Assembly: GCA_047619485.1 (NCBI GenBank)
Contig: JBLHKE010000119.1
Location: 1-13,805 of the forward strand
Direction: 5' to 3'
Length of the DNA: 13,805 bases
DNA from: JBLHKE01 sp047619485
GTDB lineage: Bacteria; Verrucomicrobiota; Verrucomicrobiia; Verrucomicrobiales; DEV007
The notes below the pieces were generated by a model. That model was not told where the DNA came from and did no database searches. It saw nothing but the letters and a program-made list of their open reading frames with translations. Shown in pieces: positions 8,201 to 13,805 of the stretch (position 1 is the stretch's first letter; every line of letters starts with the position of its first letter). Both the position numbers and the translations under genes were made by a program.

Positions 8201-9909
8201 AGCGGGCGGGGGATGGTGAGACGGATTTTTTTGCTTCACGCGATCGCTGGTGCCGACCGGTGATGAGTCGAACTGGACCCGACGGCGCCCTGTGGGTGGT
8301 GGACATGTATCGCTACATGATCGAGCACCCGGACTGGCTGCCTCCGGAGGGCAAGGATGAGTTGCGCCCGCACTACCGGGCGGGGGAAGATCGCGGGCGG
8401 ATCTATCGAATTTTTCCGGAGGGGAAACGGCCGGAGATGTTTGCTGGACTGGAGCACGTGAGGGAGATTGGCGGGAACGGGATTGTAAATGATCTGGTGC
8501 AGCGGAGGGATCGGACAGGAGGGAAGAAGTTGCGGCTGAGCTACGAGGGGCATTCACCAAGCTGTCTGGCTTCTGCGATGATGAGTGGAACGATCGCATC
8601 GGTTTCGTGTCTGAACGAGGATGACGCGGAAGTGCGCGCCCTCGCGGTGAGTTTGATGGAGATCGGCGCAGAGTATCCTCCGCCGGCGCGGTTGCTCGCG
8701 TTGGCCGATGATCCGATGGCTTTCGTTCGCCTGCAATTGGCGTTCTCGCTGGGTGAGTGGGACAGACTTGAAGCCGCTGAGTGCCTGTTGAAACTGGCAT
8801 TGAAGGACGGCGCGGATCCCTACATGCGTGCGGCGATCCTCTCTTCGGCAAAGCCCCATTTTGATGTGTTGCTGAAGGGCGTGCTGGCTGCGGGTGATGC
8901 GGACGCGAAGTTGGTCGAAGCTCTGCTCTCAATGGCTCCGGATGAGATTGCGATCCCGCTACTCGCGGATGTGACGGATCCTAGCGATGCGCAACTGCGG
9001 CATGCCGCTCGGTGGTTGCTGCGCAACCCGCAGACCAAAGCTCGATTTTCGAAGCTGATCGGTCGGGCGGAGGTAATTTTTCTTGATCGCGGGAGTTCCC
9101 TAGCGCGTCGTACCGCGGCCTTGCCGTTGGTGGTCGAGAAGCTGGCAGTCTTTCCTGATGGAATCGATGAACCAGAACTAGTCCGGGCAGCGATCGCCGC
9201 TTGTTGCGAGCGCAACCTGGCGGGCGAGGTGATCGTGCTGTGGGCAAAATTTTCTCCGCAGATGCGCTCGTTTGCGATCGGACAGTGCCTCAGTTCGAAG
9301 GCGAATGCGCTGGCTCTCTTGGCAGCTGTCGGAAGTCAGGTGCCGGCGGTGGAGTTTTCTGCCGAGCAGAGTCAGCGCCTGATGGCGTTCAATGATGCGA
9401 CGGTGAAGGCATTGGCCAAGACGGTATTTTCGAGATTGGGAGGAACTCGTGCTGAGGTGGTTGAGATGTATCGAGGCGTTGCGGAAATCGACGGGGATGT
9501 TGCAACGGGACGTTCACATTTCGCGACTAGTTGTGCGTCTTGCCATCGATTGGATGAGATCGGATTGGCGATCGGTCCAGATCTTCGCGGGATTACTAGC
9601 AAAACGAAACCGGCTTTGCTGAGCTCGATCCTCGAACCGAGTCGTAGCGTGGAGCCTCGGTATTTGAGTTACTCCGCGCTGGGCGAGAAAGGCGAGGTGC
9701 TGGCGTTCGGAATGATTGCTGCAGAGACGGCGACCAGTGTGATTTTTGGACTGCTGGACGGCAGCGAAAAGGCGGTGGCGCGGAAGGATATTTTGAGCTT
9801 GGAGGGGATTGGGAAATCGCTGATGCCGGAGGGGCTTGAGGCAAATTTAGACCGGCAGGCAATGGCGGATTTGCTAGCGTATTTGGAATCGGCATTGGCT
9901 GTCGAATAG
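5164..9909 (+). CDS. Exported fusion: ceramidase-like, LamG-like, PVC dehydrogenase propeller, HEAT-like and c-type heme domains
   Basis: The protein has 1581 residues. Residues 1-25 form a signal peptide (positive N-terminus, hydrophobic core, cleavage after AHA), which fixes the start at ATG 5164 although the frame opens earlier. About 26-460 resembles the neutral/alkaline ceramidase N-terminal domain, with SATHTHSAPS (110-119) and H236 as likely metal ligands. About 478-690 is a LamG/concanavalin-like lectin fold (FWRLGD at its start, KKWHHVALVRKG and EGRMDEVAFF). About 705-1085 is the PVC membrane-bound-dehydrogenase propeller beginning PDGFVAELVAAEPLVRDPVA, with calcium-type loops DTDGDGSLD (764-772) and DRDGDG (807-812). 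About 1150-1440 is helical and HEAT-like. The C-terminus is a PVC-type cytochrome c domain with CASCH (1457-1461) and a probable distal ligand M1554 in SLMPEG. It is likely periplasmic or cell-surface. The substrate is unknown; ceramidase activity is doubtful because the serine motif is altered. Confidence 0.9.
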   Translation: MNSSTRIWKLVAAFGCLLMPLQAHAGLRVGAAAVDVTPLELPVIQNGGFLEGAARLVADPIFARALVVEGDELIAIVVVDSCMMDSEFCDRVKAAAAEKTGIAKDKIMLSATHTHSAPSVMNFCLGTRADPKYTEFLPEKIVQAIIKAKAALRPAKAAWTRFDAGDFTQTRRWILRSGLEQVDPFGEKTVRANMHPGYQNPDAIGASGPTDPWFTLLSFRDLGDEPIALLGNFSMHYFSGHAGISADYFGHYVRGMEKTGFPVAILSQGTSGDSWRADYSEPAPEIAVTIEQYAGALVEKSAAALEGLRYAADLPVGMAEKRLMIGRRLPDAKRLAWARGVLLEMEGRRPKNRSEVYAEQAIYLHENPETEVVLQAARIGGMGMTSMPNEVYALTGLKLKYGSPFELTMNVELANGASGYIPPPEQFLLGGYNTWPARTAGLVPAAETQIVEACLKLLEKVSGKPRRVYREPGLAYGVAVLKSKPKAFWRLGDLDGNQPEDAAAGQLKARFEPGVVFHLPGIGRSGRCSHFAGGRLAAEMAEDLGEYSVSFWFWNGVPHDVRLVSGYLFSRGPDGGEAAAGEHLGIGGTYGHAGRLVVFNGDEKQGLLSGKTELGVKKWHHVALVRKGAEIVVHLDGREEIRGVLEVTHDGSREIFFGGRSDNFSNLEGRMDEVAFFDQALTGKEVREHYAASAPMESPASDPQASLEQLVVPDGFVAELVAAEPLVRDPVAIDWGGDGSLWVAEMADYPYGVEDGGRVARLRDTDGDGSLDTRDDFLAGLSFPAGVMAWRNGVIITAAPDILYAEDRDGDGRAEHVEKWFSGFIEGNQQLRVNGLRLGVDGWIYCASGGHHAGFGVKTVVTSHQTGEKVEIGSRDFRFKPDGSIEPESGPSQFGRVRDDFGNWFGVQNAYPLWHYVLPDRYLRRNLDAPAPDPRKQLRGHQPQLFPAKETQKRFHGFDHVGRFTSACGISIYRDELLFPRVAGETIAFTCAPFHNVVQRHVLRRNGMSFTAERAGDGETDFFASRDRWCRPVMSRTGPDGALWVVDMYRYMIEHPDWLPPEGKDELRPHYRAGEDRGRIYRIFPEGKRPEMFAGLEHVREIGGNGIVNDLVQRRDRTGGKKLRLSYEGHSPSCLASAMMSGTIASVSCLNEDDAEVRALAVSLMEIGAEYPPPARLLALADDPMAFVRLQLAFSLGEWDRLEAAECLLKLALKDGADPYMRAAILSSAKPHFDVLLKGVLAAGDADAKLVEALLSMAPDEIAIPLLADVTDPSDAQLRHAARWLLRNPQTKARFSKLIGRAEVIFLDRGSSLARRTAALPLVVEKLAVFPDGIDEPELVRAAIAACCERNLAGEVIVLWAKFSPQMRSFAIGQCLSSKANALALLAAVGSQVPAVEFSAEQSQRLMAFNDATVKALAKTVFSRLGGTRAEVVEMYRGVAEIDGDVATGRSHFATSCASCHRLDEIGLAIGPDLRGITSKTKPALLSSILEPSRSVEPRYLSYSALGEKGEVLAFGMIAAETATSVIFGLLDGSEKAVARKDILSLEGIGKSLMPEGLEANLDRQAMADLLAYLESALAVE

Positions 9910-9984
9910 CGGTGTCCTTTTCTGCCCATTCGAACCTCGCCGGGCAGTATCGGAATTCTAAAACGTTTTGCTCGAATCCTCTAA

Positions 9985-10010
9985 GGGGTTGTCAGGAAAT
10001 AAGTCATACA
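9985..10010 (+). repeat. Left terminal inverted repeat
   Basis: This is the left 26-bp end of the MITE-like element. Its key core is TTGTCAGGAAATAAGTC. It mismatches the right end at positions 4, 12, 19 and 22 counted from the outside. CTAA immediately precedes it. Confidence 0.6.
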
Positions 10011-10115
10011 AAGATGCGCAGGAATTTTAGTCAGCACCAAGGCAGATTTCAGCGATTATAGCGGGCTATTTGAGTTGGAAGCTAACGCGGGTGATGGCCA
10101 AAATAACCAGCAGAT

Positions 10116-10141
10116 TGTAGGAGTTATTTACTGACAAGCCC
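10116..10141 (-). repeat. Right terminal inverted repeat
   Basis: This is the right 26-bp end of the MITE-like element. It contains the 19-mer shared exactly with 3269-3287, so the two right-type ends are closer to each other than either is to the left end. TAAG follows directly. Confidence 0.6.
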
Positions 10142-10399
10142 TAAGCCCGACAGGCTCTGAATCCGAATCATAGCGTAGTATTTAGGCTGCGTCCGCCGGA
10201 GCGATCCCATTTTTTTATGGCCAGTGCGCGAACAGAAACCAACGGCGTCTAGCGTGTCGTGCGAGAGCACAGACCAAGCGCAGATGGGTCTGCCGTTTCC
10301 GACCCAGCCTAGGACTGCGCCCAACGCCAATATGGGCAAGGTTGCCCGGTTTACTGGATGCAGCGAGCGAGACGTTGGGAGCCGCATGCTCCTCTTAGA
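10142..10399. other. Intergenic remainder between convergent genes
   Basis: There is no secure gene here. A minus-strand frame of 87 codons (10124-10387) starts in this stretch and ends inside the right inverted repeat. It has a short hydrophobic patch (LPILALGAVLGWVG) but no family resemblance and no ribosome binding site, so I do not call it a gene. A 5-bp stem, GGAGC-CGCAT-GCTCC (10378-10392), is followed on the plus strand by a T6 run only 11 nt later. It is a poor terminator candidate for the large gene. A T7 run lies at about 10210-10216. Confidence 0.4.
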
Positions 10400-11728
10400 C
10401 TACTTTTTTCCGATCCGGTAGAGCGCTTTGTCGGTGCGCAGGATCAGGTCATTCCCAAAAACGGCAGCGCTGGCGAAGTGGCGGCCATCGAGTTTGTTCT
10501 CGGCTACGACCTCGAACTCGGTCCCGGCTTTCAGCACCGTGGTGACACCCTCTTCGTTGTGGAAGTAGAGGTGGCCATTGGCGTAGGTTGGCGCAGACCA
10601 GTATTTTCCGCCGGAGATGCGCTCGCGATACAATTGGTCGCCACTCTCAGCATCGAGGCAGGTGAGCGTGCCGCCGGAATCTGAAACGAAGTAGAGCTCG
10701 TCCCCGACAAGGATCGGCGATGGTGATTTAGGGACACCCTTGGTGTACTTCCAGGCGATCGAAGGCTCGGATGAACCTGTCGGAAGATCGACTGCGAACA
10801 TTTCAGACTGCATGAAACCGGTGGCCATGAACAACCGGTCGCCCTTGAGCACCGCGCGGGCGACGTTGGAAAAGCCGAGGCGTTCGTAGCTCAGGCGCCA
10901 GAGTTCCTCACCCGATTCCGGGTCATAGCTGTAGAGCCAGTTGGCTCCTTGTGAGAGCACCTGGTGCTTGCCGTCAATCTTGGCGAGCAACGGGGTGCCA
11001 TATGCTTTCTTCAGCTGCGGGTTGTCGTGGAGCTTGCCGCTGCGCTCGGTCTTCCATTTCACCTTGCCGGTCTCGGCGTTAAGTGCGGCGATGAACTGGC
11101 GATCACTGCCGTCGAGGTGGAAGATGAGACTCTTTCCGAACAACACAGGAGAGCCACCTGGACCGTTCTCGTGCATCACCGTGAGATCGGGATCGGTATT
11201 CGTCCAGAGAACCTTCGCGCTGGCGGTGTGGACGCAGGCGGTGCCGAGCCCGCCAAAGTGGCAATAGAGCTTGCCGCCCTCGATCCACGGGGTGGGGGAA
11301 GCGTAGCTGTTGAAGCGATGCACCCATTGCGGTTGTTTGACGGTGAACAACTCGAAGTCGTGTTTGATTTCGCCACTCTCCAGGTCGACGCCAATCGCTT
11401 GCAGCCGGACGGAGGCGAGCACCGTGACTTCCTGACCCCCGGTGTTCGCTTCGAGGCGTCGTTTCGTCTCTGCTGGATCGGCCTCGGTCTCGTGCGCCGC
11501 AGTCATCCATGCCATGCCATCCGCGATCACTGGAGAGGACCAGCCCCTCCCGGTGAGATCTGTTTTCCAAACCATATTCTTAGTCTCTGACCACTCCTTG
11601 GGAGTCTTTGCGTCAGGCGGGGCATGTCCCTGACCGTCGGGACCGCGCCACTGTGGCCAGTTATCTGCGAACGCCGAACCAACGGCAATGACAATCAGTA
11701 AGGCTGATGCTTGGATGGTAATTCTCAT
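10400..11728 (-). CDS. Secreted PQQ-like beta-propeller repeat protein
   Basis: This 442-residue protein has a clean signal peptide (residues 1-21, cleavage after SAFA) followed by NWPQWRGPDGQG (23-34), the usual opening of PQQ-binding-like propeller proteins in PVC bacteria. Blade signatures of the type D-x-x-(S/T)-G-x-x-x-W recur at about 115-124, 217-225, 269-277, 314-326 and 359-367. This supports a seven- or eight-bladed propeller related to BamB and quinoprotein dehydrogenases. There is no CxxCH heme motif and no recognisable catalytic acid pair, so binding of PQQ itself is not shown; a scaffold or sugar-polymer-related role is equally possible. It lies 58 nt after the small membrane protein on the same strand. 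The ATG at 11728 is fixed by the signal peptide. Confidence 0.92.
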   Translation of the reverse strand: MRITIQASALLIVIAVGSAFADNWPQWRGPDGQGHAPPDAKTPKEWSETKNMVWKTDLTGRGWSSPVIADGMAWMTAAHETEADPAETKRRLEANTGGQEVTVLASVRLQAIGVDLESGEIKHDFELFTVKQPQWVHRFNSYASPTPWIEGGKLYCHFGGLGTACVHTASAKVLWTNTDPDLTVMHENGPGGSPVLFGKSLIFHLDGSDRQFIAALNAETGKVKWKTERSGKLHDNPQLKKAYGTPLLAKIDGKHQVLSQGANWLYSYDPESGEELWRLSYERLGFSNVARAVLKGDRLFMATGFMQSEMFAVDLPTGSSEPSIAWKYTKGVPKSPSPILVGDELYFVSDSGGTLTCLDAESGDQLYRERISGGKYWSAPTYANGHLYFHNEEGVTTVLKAGTEFEVVAENKLDGRHFASAAVFGNDLILRTDKALYRIGKK

Positions 11729-11786
11729 TTTTTAAGGGTCTGCCGGATCGGGCAAGTCCGACCGGCTCTTGGATTCTCTCCCCAGA

Positions 11787-12143
11787 CTACTCGTCCGGGA
11801 TGAATGGTGGTAGGTCCTCTTTGAAGATGTCTTCTTTCTCACCTCCGTCTTCCTTGTCACTGTCAGGTGCCCCACCTCCTTGATTGACGGTCGGAGCCTT
11901 CGATTTCTTGGCCTTTTTAGCGGCTGCATCAAGATTCTCTTGGTCGAACAGGCCTGCTGTCATGGTGGTCAGACCGATCGAAATTCCGAAGAAAATCATC
12001 CCGACCAATACCAACTCCCCTAGTCTTGGGCGGAATTTTGGGTGTGGGTGACGCTTTGCGTAGAACAGCAGAATCGAGCCAGACACGAGCAGGCAGAGCA
12101 CAAAAATCGCTTTGGCGGCGGGTGTGTGGAAGATGTTGAGCAC
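11787..12143 (-). CDS. Hypothetical small two-helix membrane protein with charged tail
   Basis: With the GTG start at 12143 it has 118 residues. Two membrane segments lie at about 12-29 and 44-62, joined by a basic loop (YAKRHPHPKFRPR). A soluble tail follows, first lysine-rich (KKAKKSKA) and then acidic (DKEDGGEKEDIFKED). No family is recognised. The GTG has GAGAG 8 nt upstream. The alternative is TTG at 12176, giving 129 residues without a well-placed ribosome binding site; no ATG is available near the N-terminus. It is probably co-transcribed with the propeller protein downstream and diverges from selB. Whether it anchors or exports its neighbour is unknown. Confidence 0.7.
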   Translation of the reverse strand: MLNIFHTPAAKAIFVLCLLVSGSILLFYAKRHPHPKFRPRLGELVLVGMIFFGISIGLTTMTAGLFDQENLDAAAKKAKKSKAPTVNQGGGAPDSDKEDGGEKEDIFKEDLPPFIPDE

Positions 12144-12243
12144 TTCGCAAGCTCTCTGCCGTGTGTGTAATTTCAACCTATTTTACTAGTGACTGGCGTT
12201 GAAAGCGGGTTACTGATCTAGGCGTTGTACCTCCTACTGACCA

Positions 12244-13805
12244 ATGGCTGAAAAGAACTACATCGTCGGCACCGCCGGACACATCGATCACGGCAAAAGC
12301 ACGCTCATCGAGGCGCTGACCGGAGTCGATCCGGATCGTCTACCTGAGGAGAAGGCTCGTGGCATGACCATCGATCTTGGTTTCGCACACCTCGAGCTAG
12401 AAGATCCGACCGGCTCGGGTGCGCCTTACCAACTCGGGTTGATCGACGTCCCGGGGCACGCCGATTTCGTCAAGAACATGGTTGCTGGCGTCGGCTCAGT
12501 GGACGTGGCCTTGTTTGTCGTCGCGGCAGACGATGGTTGGATGCCGCAGTCAGAGGAGCACTTAGAAATTTTGAGCTACCTAGGTGTCGCGCGCGCCGTG
12601 GTCGCGCTGACGAAGGTGGACACGGTCGATGATCCCGCCGAGCGCGTCGCCGAGATTTCGCTACAACTGGAAGGCACCGCCTTCGAGGGGGCAACGGTTG
12701 TCCCCGTCTGCGCTTTGATCGGAGATGGGATCGAGGATTTAAAAGAGGCACTGGCGACGGCGCTCGCTGAGACACCGGCACCTCGCGATATCGGTAAGCC
12801 TCGGCTTTCGGTCGACCGGGTTTTCTCACCGCAGGGAATTGGCACGGTGGTGACCGGAACCTTGAATGGAGGCCGATTCAAAAAGGGCGCGACGGCCATG
12901 GTTCAACCGTACGCGCAGAAGGCTTCGCTGCGCAATGTCCAGAGCCACAGCGAGAATCGCGACGAGGTGGTGCCGGGGACGCGCACCGCTCTCAACTTGC
13001 CCGAATTGGCGATCCGCAAAGGGCGCTCTCGCGAGGGCGTGCGCCGCGGCGATGTGGTGACGATCGGTGGGCTCGGCGAGGCCGCTCAAATCCTCCACGT
13101 CTCGGTCGAGAAGTCCCAGCGAGGGGCGGGGAATAAGGGGAGTTCAGCGCACCGTCCGGTAAAGCACGCCCAGCGCGTGCGCCTGCACCACGGCAGCGCT
13201 AGCGTTGGCGCGCGCGTGATGTTCTTTGAGAATAGCGACCTGGAGGCTGGCGGGAGGATGATCGCCGAACTGCGCCTCGATGAACCGGTCTACGCGATGG
13301 CGGGCGATCGCTTCGTCCTGCGCGACTGGTCGAAGCGCTTCACGCTCTGCGGCGGCAGCGTCCTAGACCCGACACCGCCCGACGGCAGCTATCGCGGCGA
13401 GAGCCAGAGGGTGTTCCTCGAGGCTCGCGCGAAAAACCCGCTCGATGCAGCGGTGCTTGTCACCTCGTTGATCGCTCGCGATCAGGTCGTGGTTGAGGGC
13501 GGCGACTTGTTAGCCCAATCACAGCTCTCGGTCATTGAGATCAAAGCTGCGGTCGCGACCGCTAGCGAAGCCGGTGCGCTGATGAGGATCGGGACGCGGT
13601 TATTCGATGTCAGTGCCTGGCAGGCTCTGGCTGATGGGGTCGGGGCGAAAGTCGACGCGATCCACGCTTCCAACCCAGAGCTCCCAGGGCTGCCTCTGAA
13701 CGATTTGCGCGCGACGATGAAATCGCAGCTGCCCGAGGCGAAATTGTTCGATGTGCTGATCGACCATCTCTGCGCCAACGGCTACGCCCGCGCCGGCACG
13801 GCGAT
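12244..13805 (+). CDS. selB: Selenocysteine-specific translation elongation factor SelB (partial, runs off the window)
   Basis: The first 520 residues are present; the family is usually about 600-640, so roughly the last winged-helix domains are missing. SelB carries Sec-tRNA and GTP to UGA codons marked by a SECIS element. The GTPase domain (about 1-175) has G1 GHIDHGKS (12-19), the SelB-diagnostic LPEEKARGMTIDLG ending at residue 46, G3 DVPGH (68-72) and G4 TKVD (123-126). EF-Tu-like domains 2 and 3 follow (about 180-390, containing TALNLPELAIRKGRSREGVRRGDVV), then the start of the SECIS-binding winged-helix region from about 400. The RGMTIDLG form separates it from EF-Tu. The ATG has no Shine-Dalgarno sequence, and the next upstream gene diverges 100 nt away. 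No selA, selC or selD is in the window. Confidence 0.95.
   Translation, partial: MAEKNYIVGTAGHIDHGKSTLIEALTGVDPDRLPEEKARGMTIDLGFAHLELEDPTGSGAPYQLGLIDVPGHADFVKNMVAGVGSVDVALFVVAADDGWMPQSEEHLEILSYLGVARAVVALTKVDTVDDPAERVAEISLQLEGTAFEGATVVPVCALIGDGIEDLKEALATALAETPAPRDIGKPRLSVDRVFSPQGIGTVVTGTLNGGRFKKGATAMVQPYAQKASLRNVQSHSENRDEVVPGTRTALNLPELAIRKGRSREGVRRGDVVTIGGLGEAAQILHVSVEKSQRGAGNKGSSAHRPVKHAQRVRLHHGSASVGARVMFFENSDLEAGGRMIAELRLDEPVYAMAGDRFVLRDWSKRFTLCGGSVLDPTPPDGSYRGESQRVFLEARAKNPLDAAVLVTSLIARDQVVVEGGDLLAQSQLSVIEIKAAVATASEAGALMRIGTRLFDVSAWQALADGVGAKVDAIHASNPELPGLPLNDLRATMKSQLPEAKLFDVLIDHLCANGYARAGTA

Larger units (their letters stand above)
9985..10141. mobile_element. MITE-like 157-bp inverted-repeat element
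   Basis: The ends at 9985-10010 and 10116-10141 are inverted repeats matching at 22 of 26 positions. The left starts GGGGTTGTCAGG and the right, read inward, GGGCTTGTCAG. Both are flanked on the plus strand by TAA (9982-9984 and 10142-10144), consistent with a 3-bp target duplication. The 105-bp interior holds no coding frame and a small ATAG-CGGG-CTAT hairpin (10058-10069). It is therefore too short to be autonomous and would need a transposase supplied elsewhere. TNA target duplications and ends starting GGG suggest an IS5/IS1031-like transposase; that assignment is inference. A third copy of one end lies at 3269-3296. The element sits between two convergent genes and interrupts neither. 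Confidence 0.6.

Noticed and set aside
9922..9947. CTGCCC/GGGCAG inverted repeat just after the fusion gene as a terminator
   Set aside because: The stem is only 6 bp with a 14-base loop and no T run follows on either strand, so it is not a convincing intrinsic terminator.
10124..10387. 87-codon minus-strand ORF in the intergenic region
   Set aside because: It ends inside the element's inverted repeat, has no ribosome binding site and resembles no family; probably a chance frame.
12228..12240. AGGAGG-like sequence on the minus strand upstream of selB as a ribosome binding site
   Set aside because: No start codon with an open frame follows at the proper distance on the minus strand.

Overview
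The window looks like chromosomal DNA of a Verrucomicrobiota (PVC superphylum) bacterium. The main evidence is the large secreted protein at 5164-9909, which joins a PVC-type membrane-bound-dehydrogenase propeller to a C-terminal PVC-type c-heme domain. A secreted PQQ-like beta-propeller protein beginning NWPQWRGPDG and the near absence of Shine-Dalgarno sequences agree with this. The assignment is inference from protein families; no rRNA or tRNA is present to confirm it.

Layout. (1) 1-488 has no secure gene: one weak ORF with a single hydrophobic segment, then a promoter-like sequence. (2) 489-3255 is a tight plus-strand pyrimidine cluster, pyrR-pyrB-pyrC. The pyrR-pyrB gap is 11 nt and pyrB and pyrC overlap by 4 nt; together they give the regulator and two consecutive steps of UMP synthesis. 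(3) 3292-4848 is a minus-strand pair, a family-2 SAM-dependent O-methyltransferase followed 9 nt later by a four-helix membrane protein. It converges on pyrC, and a solitary copy of a repeat end lies at the junction. (4) 4849-5163 is a divergent control region with three stem-loops and an unexplained coding-like stretch. (5) 5164-9909 encodes a 1581-residue exported fusion: ceramidase-like, LamG-like, propeller, HEAT-like and cytochrome c. (6) 9910-10399 is intergenic and holds a 157-bp MITE-like element with 26-bp imperfect terminal inverted repeats. One of its ends matches the solitary copy beside pyrC. (7) 10400-12143 is a minus-strand pair, a small two-helix membrane protein followed by the secreted PQQ-like propeller. 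(8) 12244 to the window edge is the first 520 codons of selB, the selenocysteine-specific elongation factor.

The genes fall into separate functional units: housekeeping (pyr, selB), envelope or periplasmic proteins typical of PVC bacteria (the fusion and the PQQ-like protein), and an orphan methyltransferase pair. No CRISPR, phage, restriction or toxin-antitoxin system is visible. The points most worth checking are the multi-domain fusion with an altered ceramidase nucleophile motif, the apparently leaderless pyr operon with no room for a PyrR attenuator between its genes, and the small inverted-repeat element.
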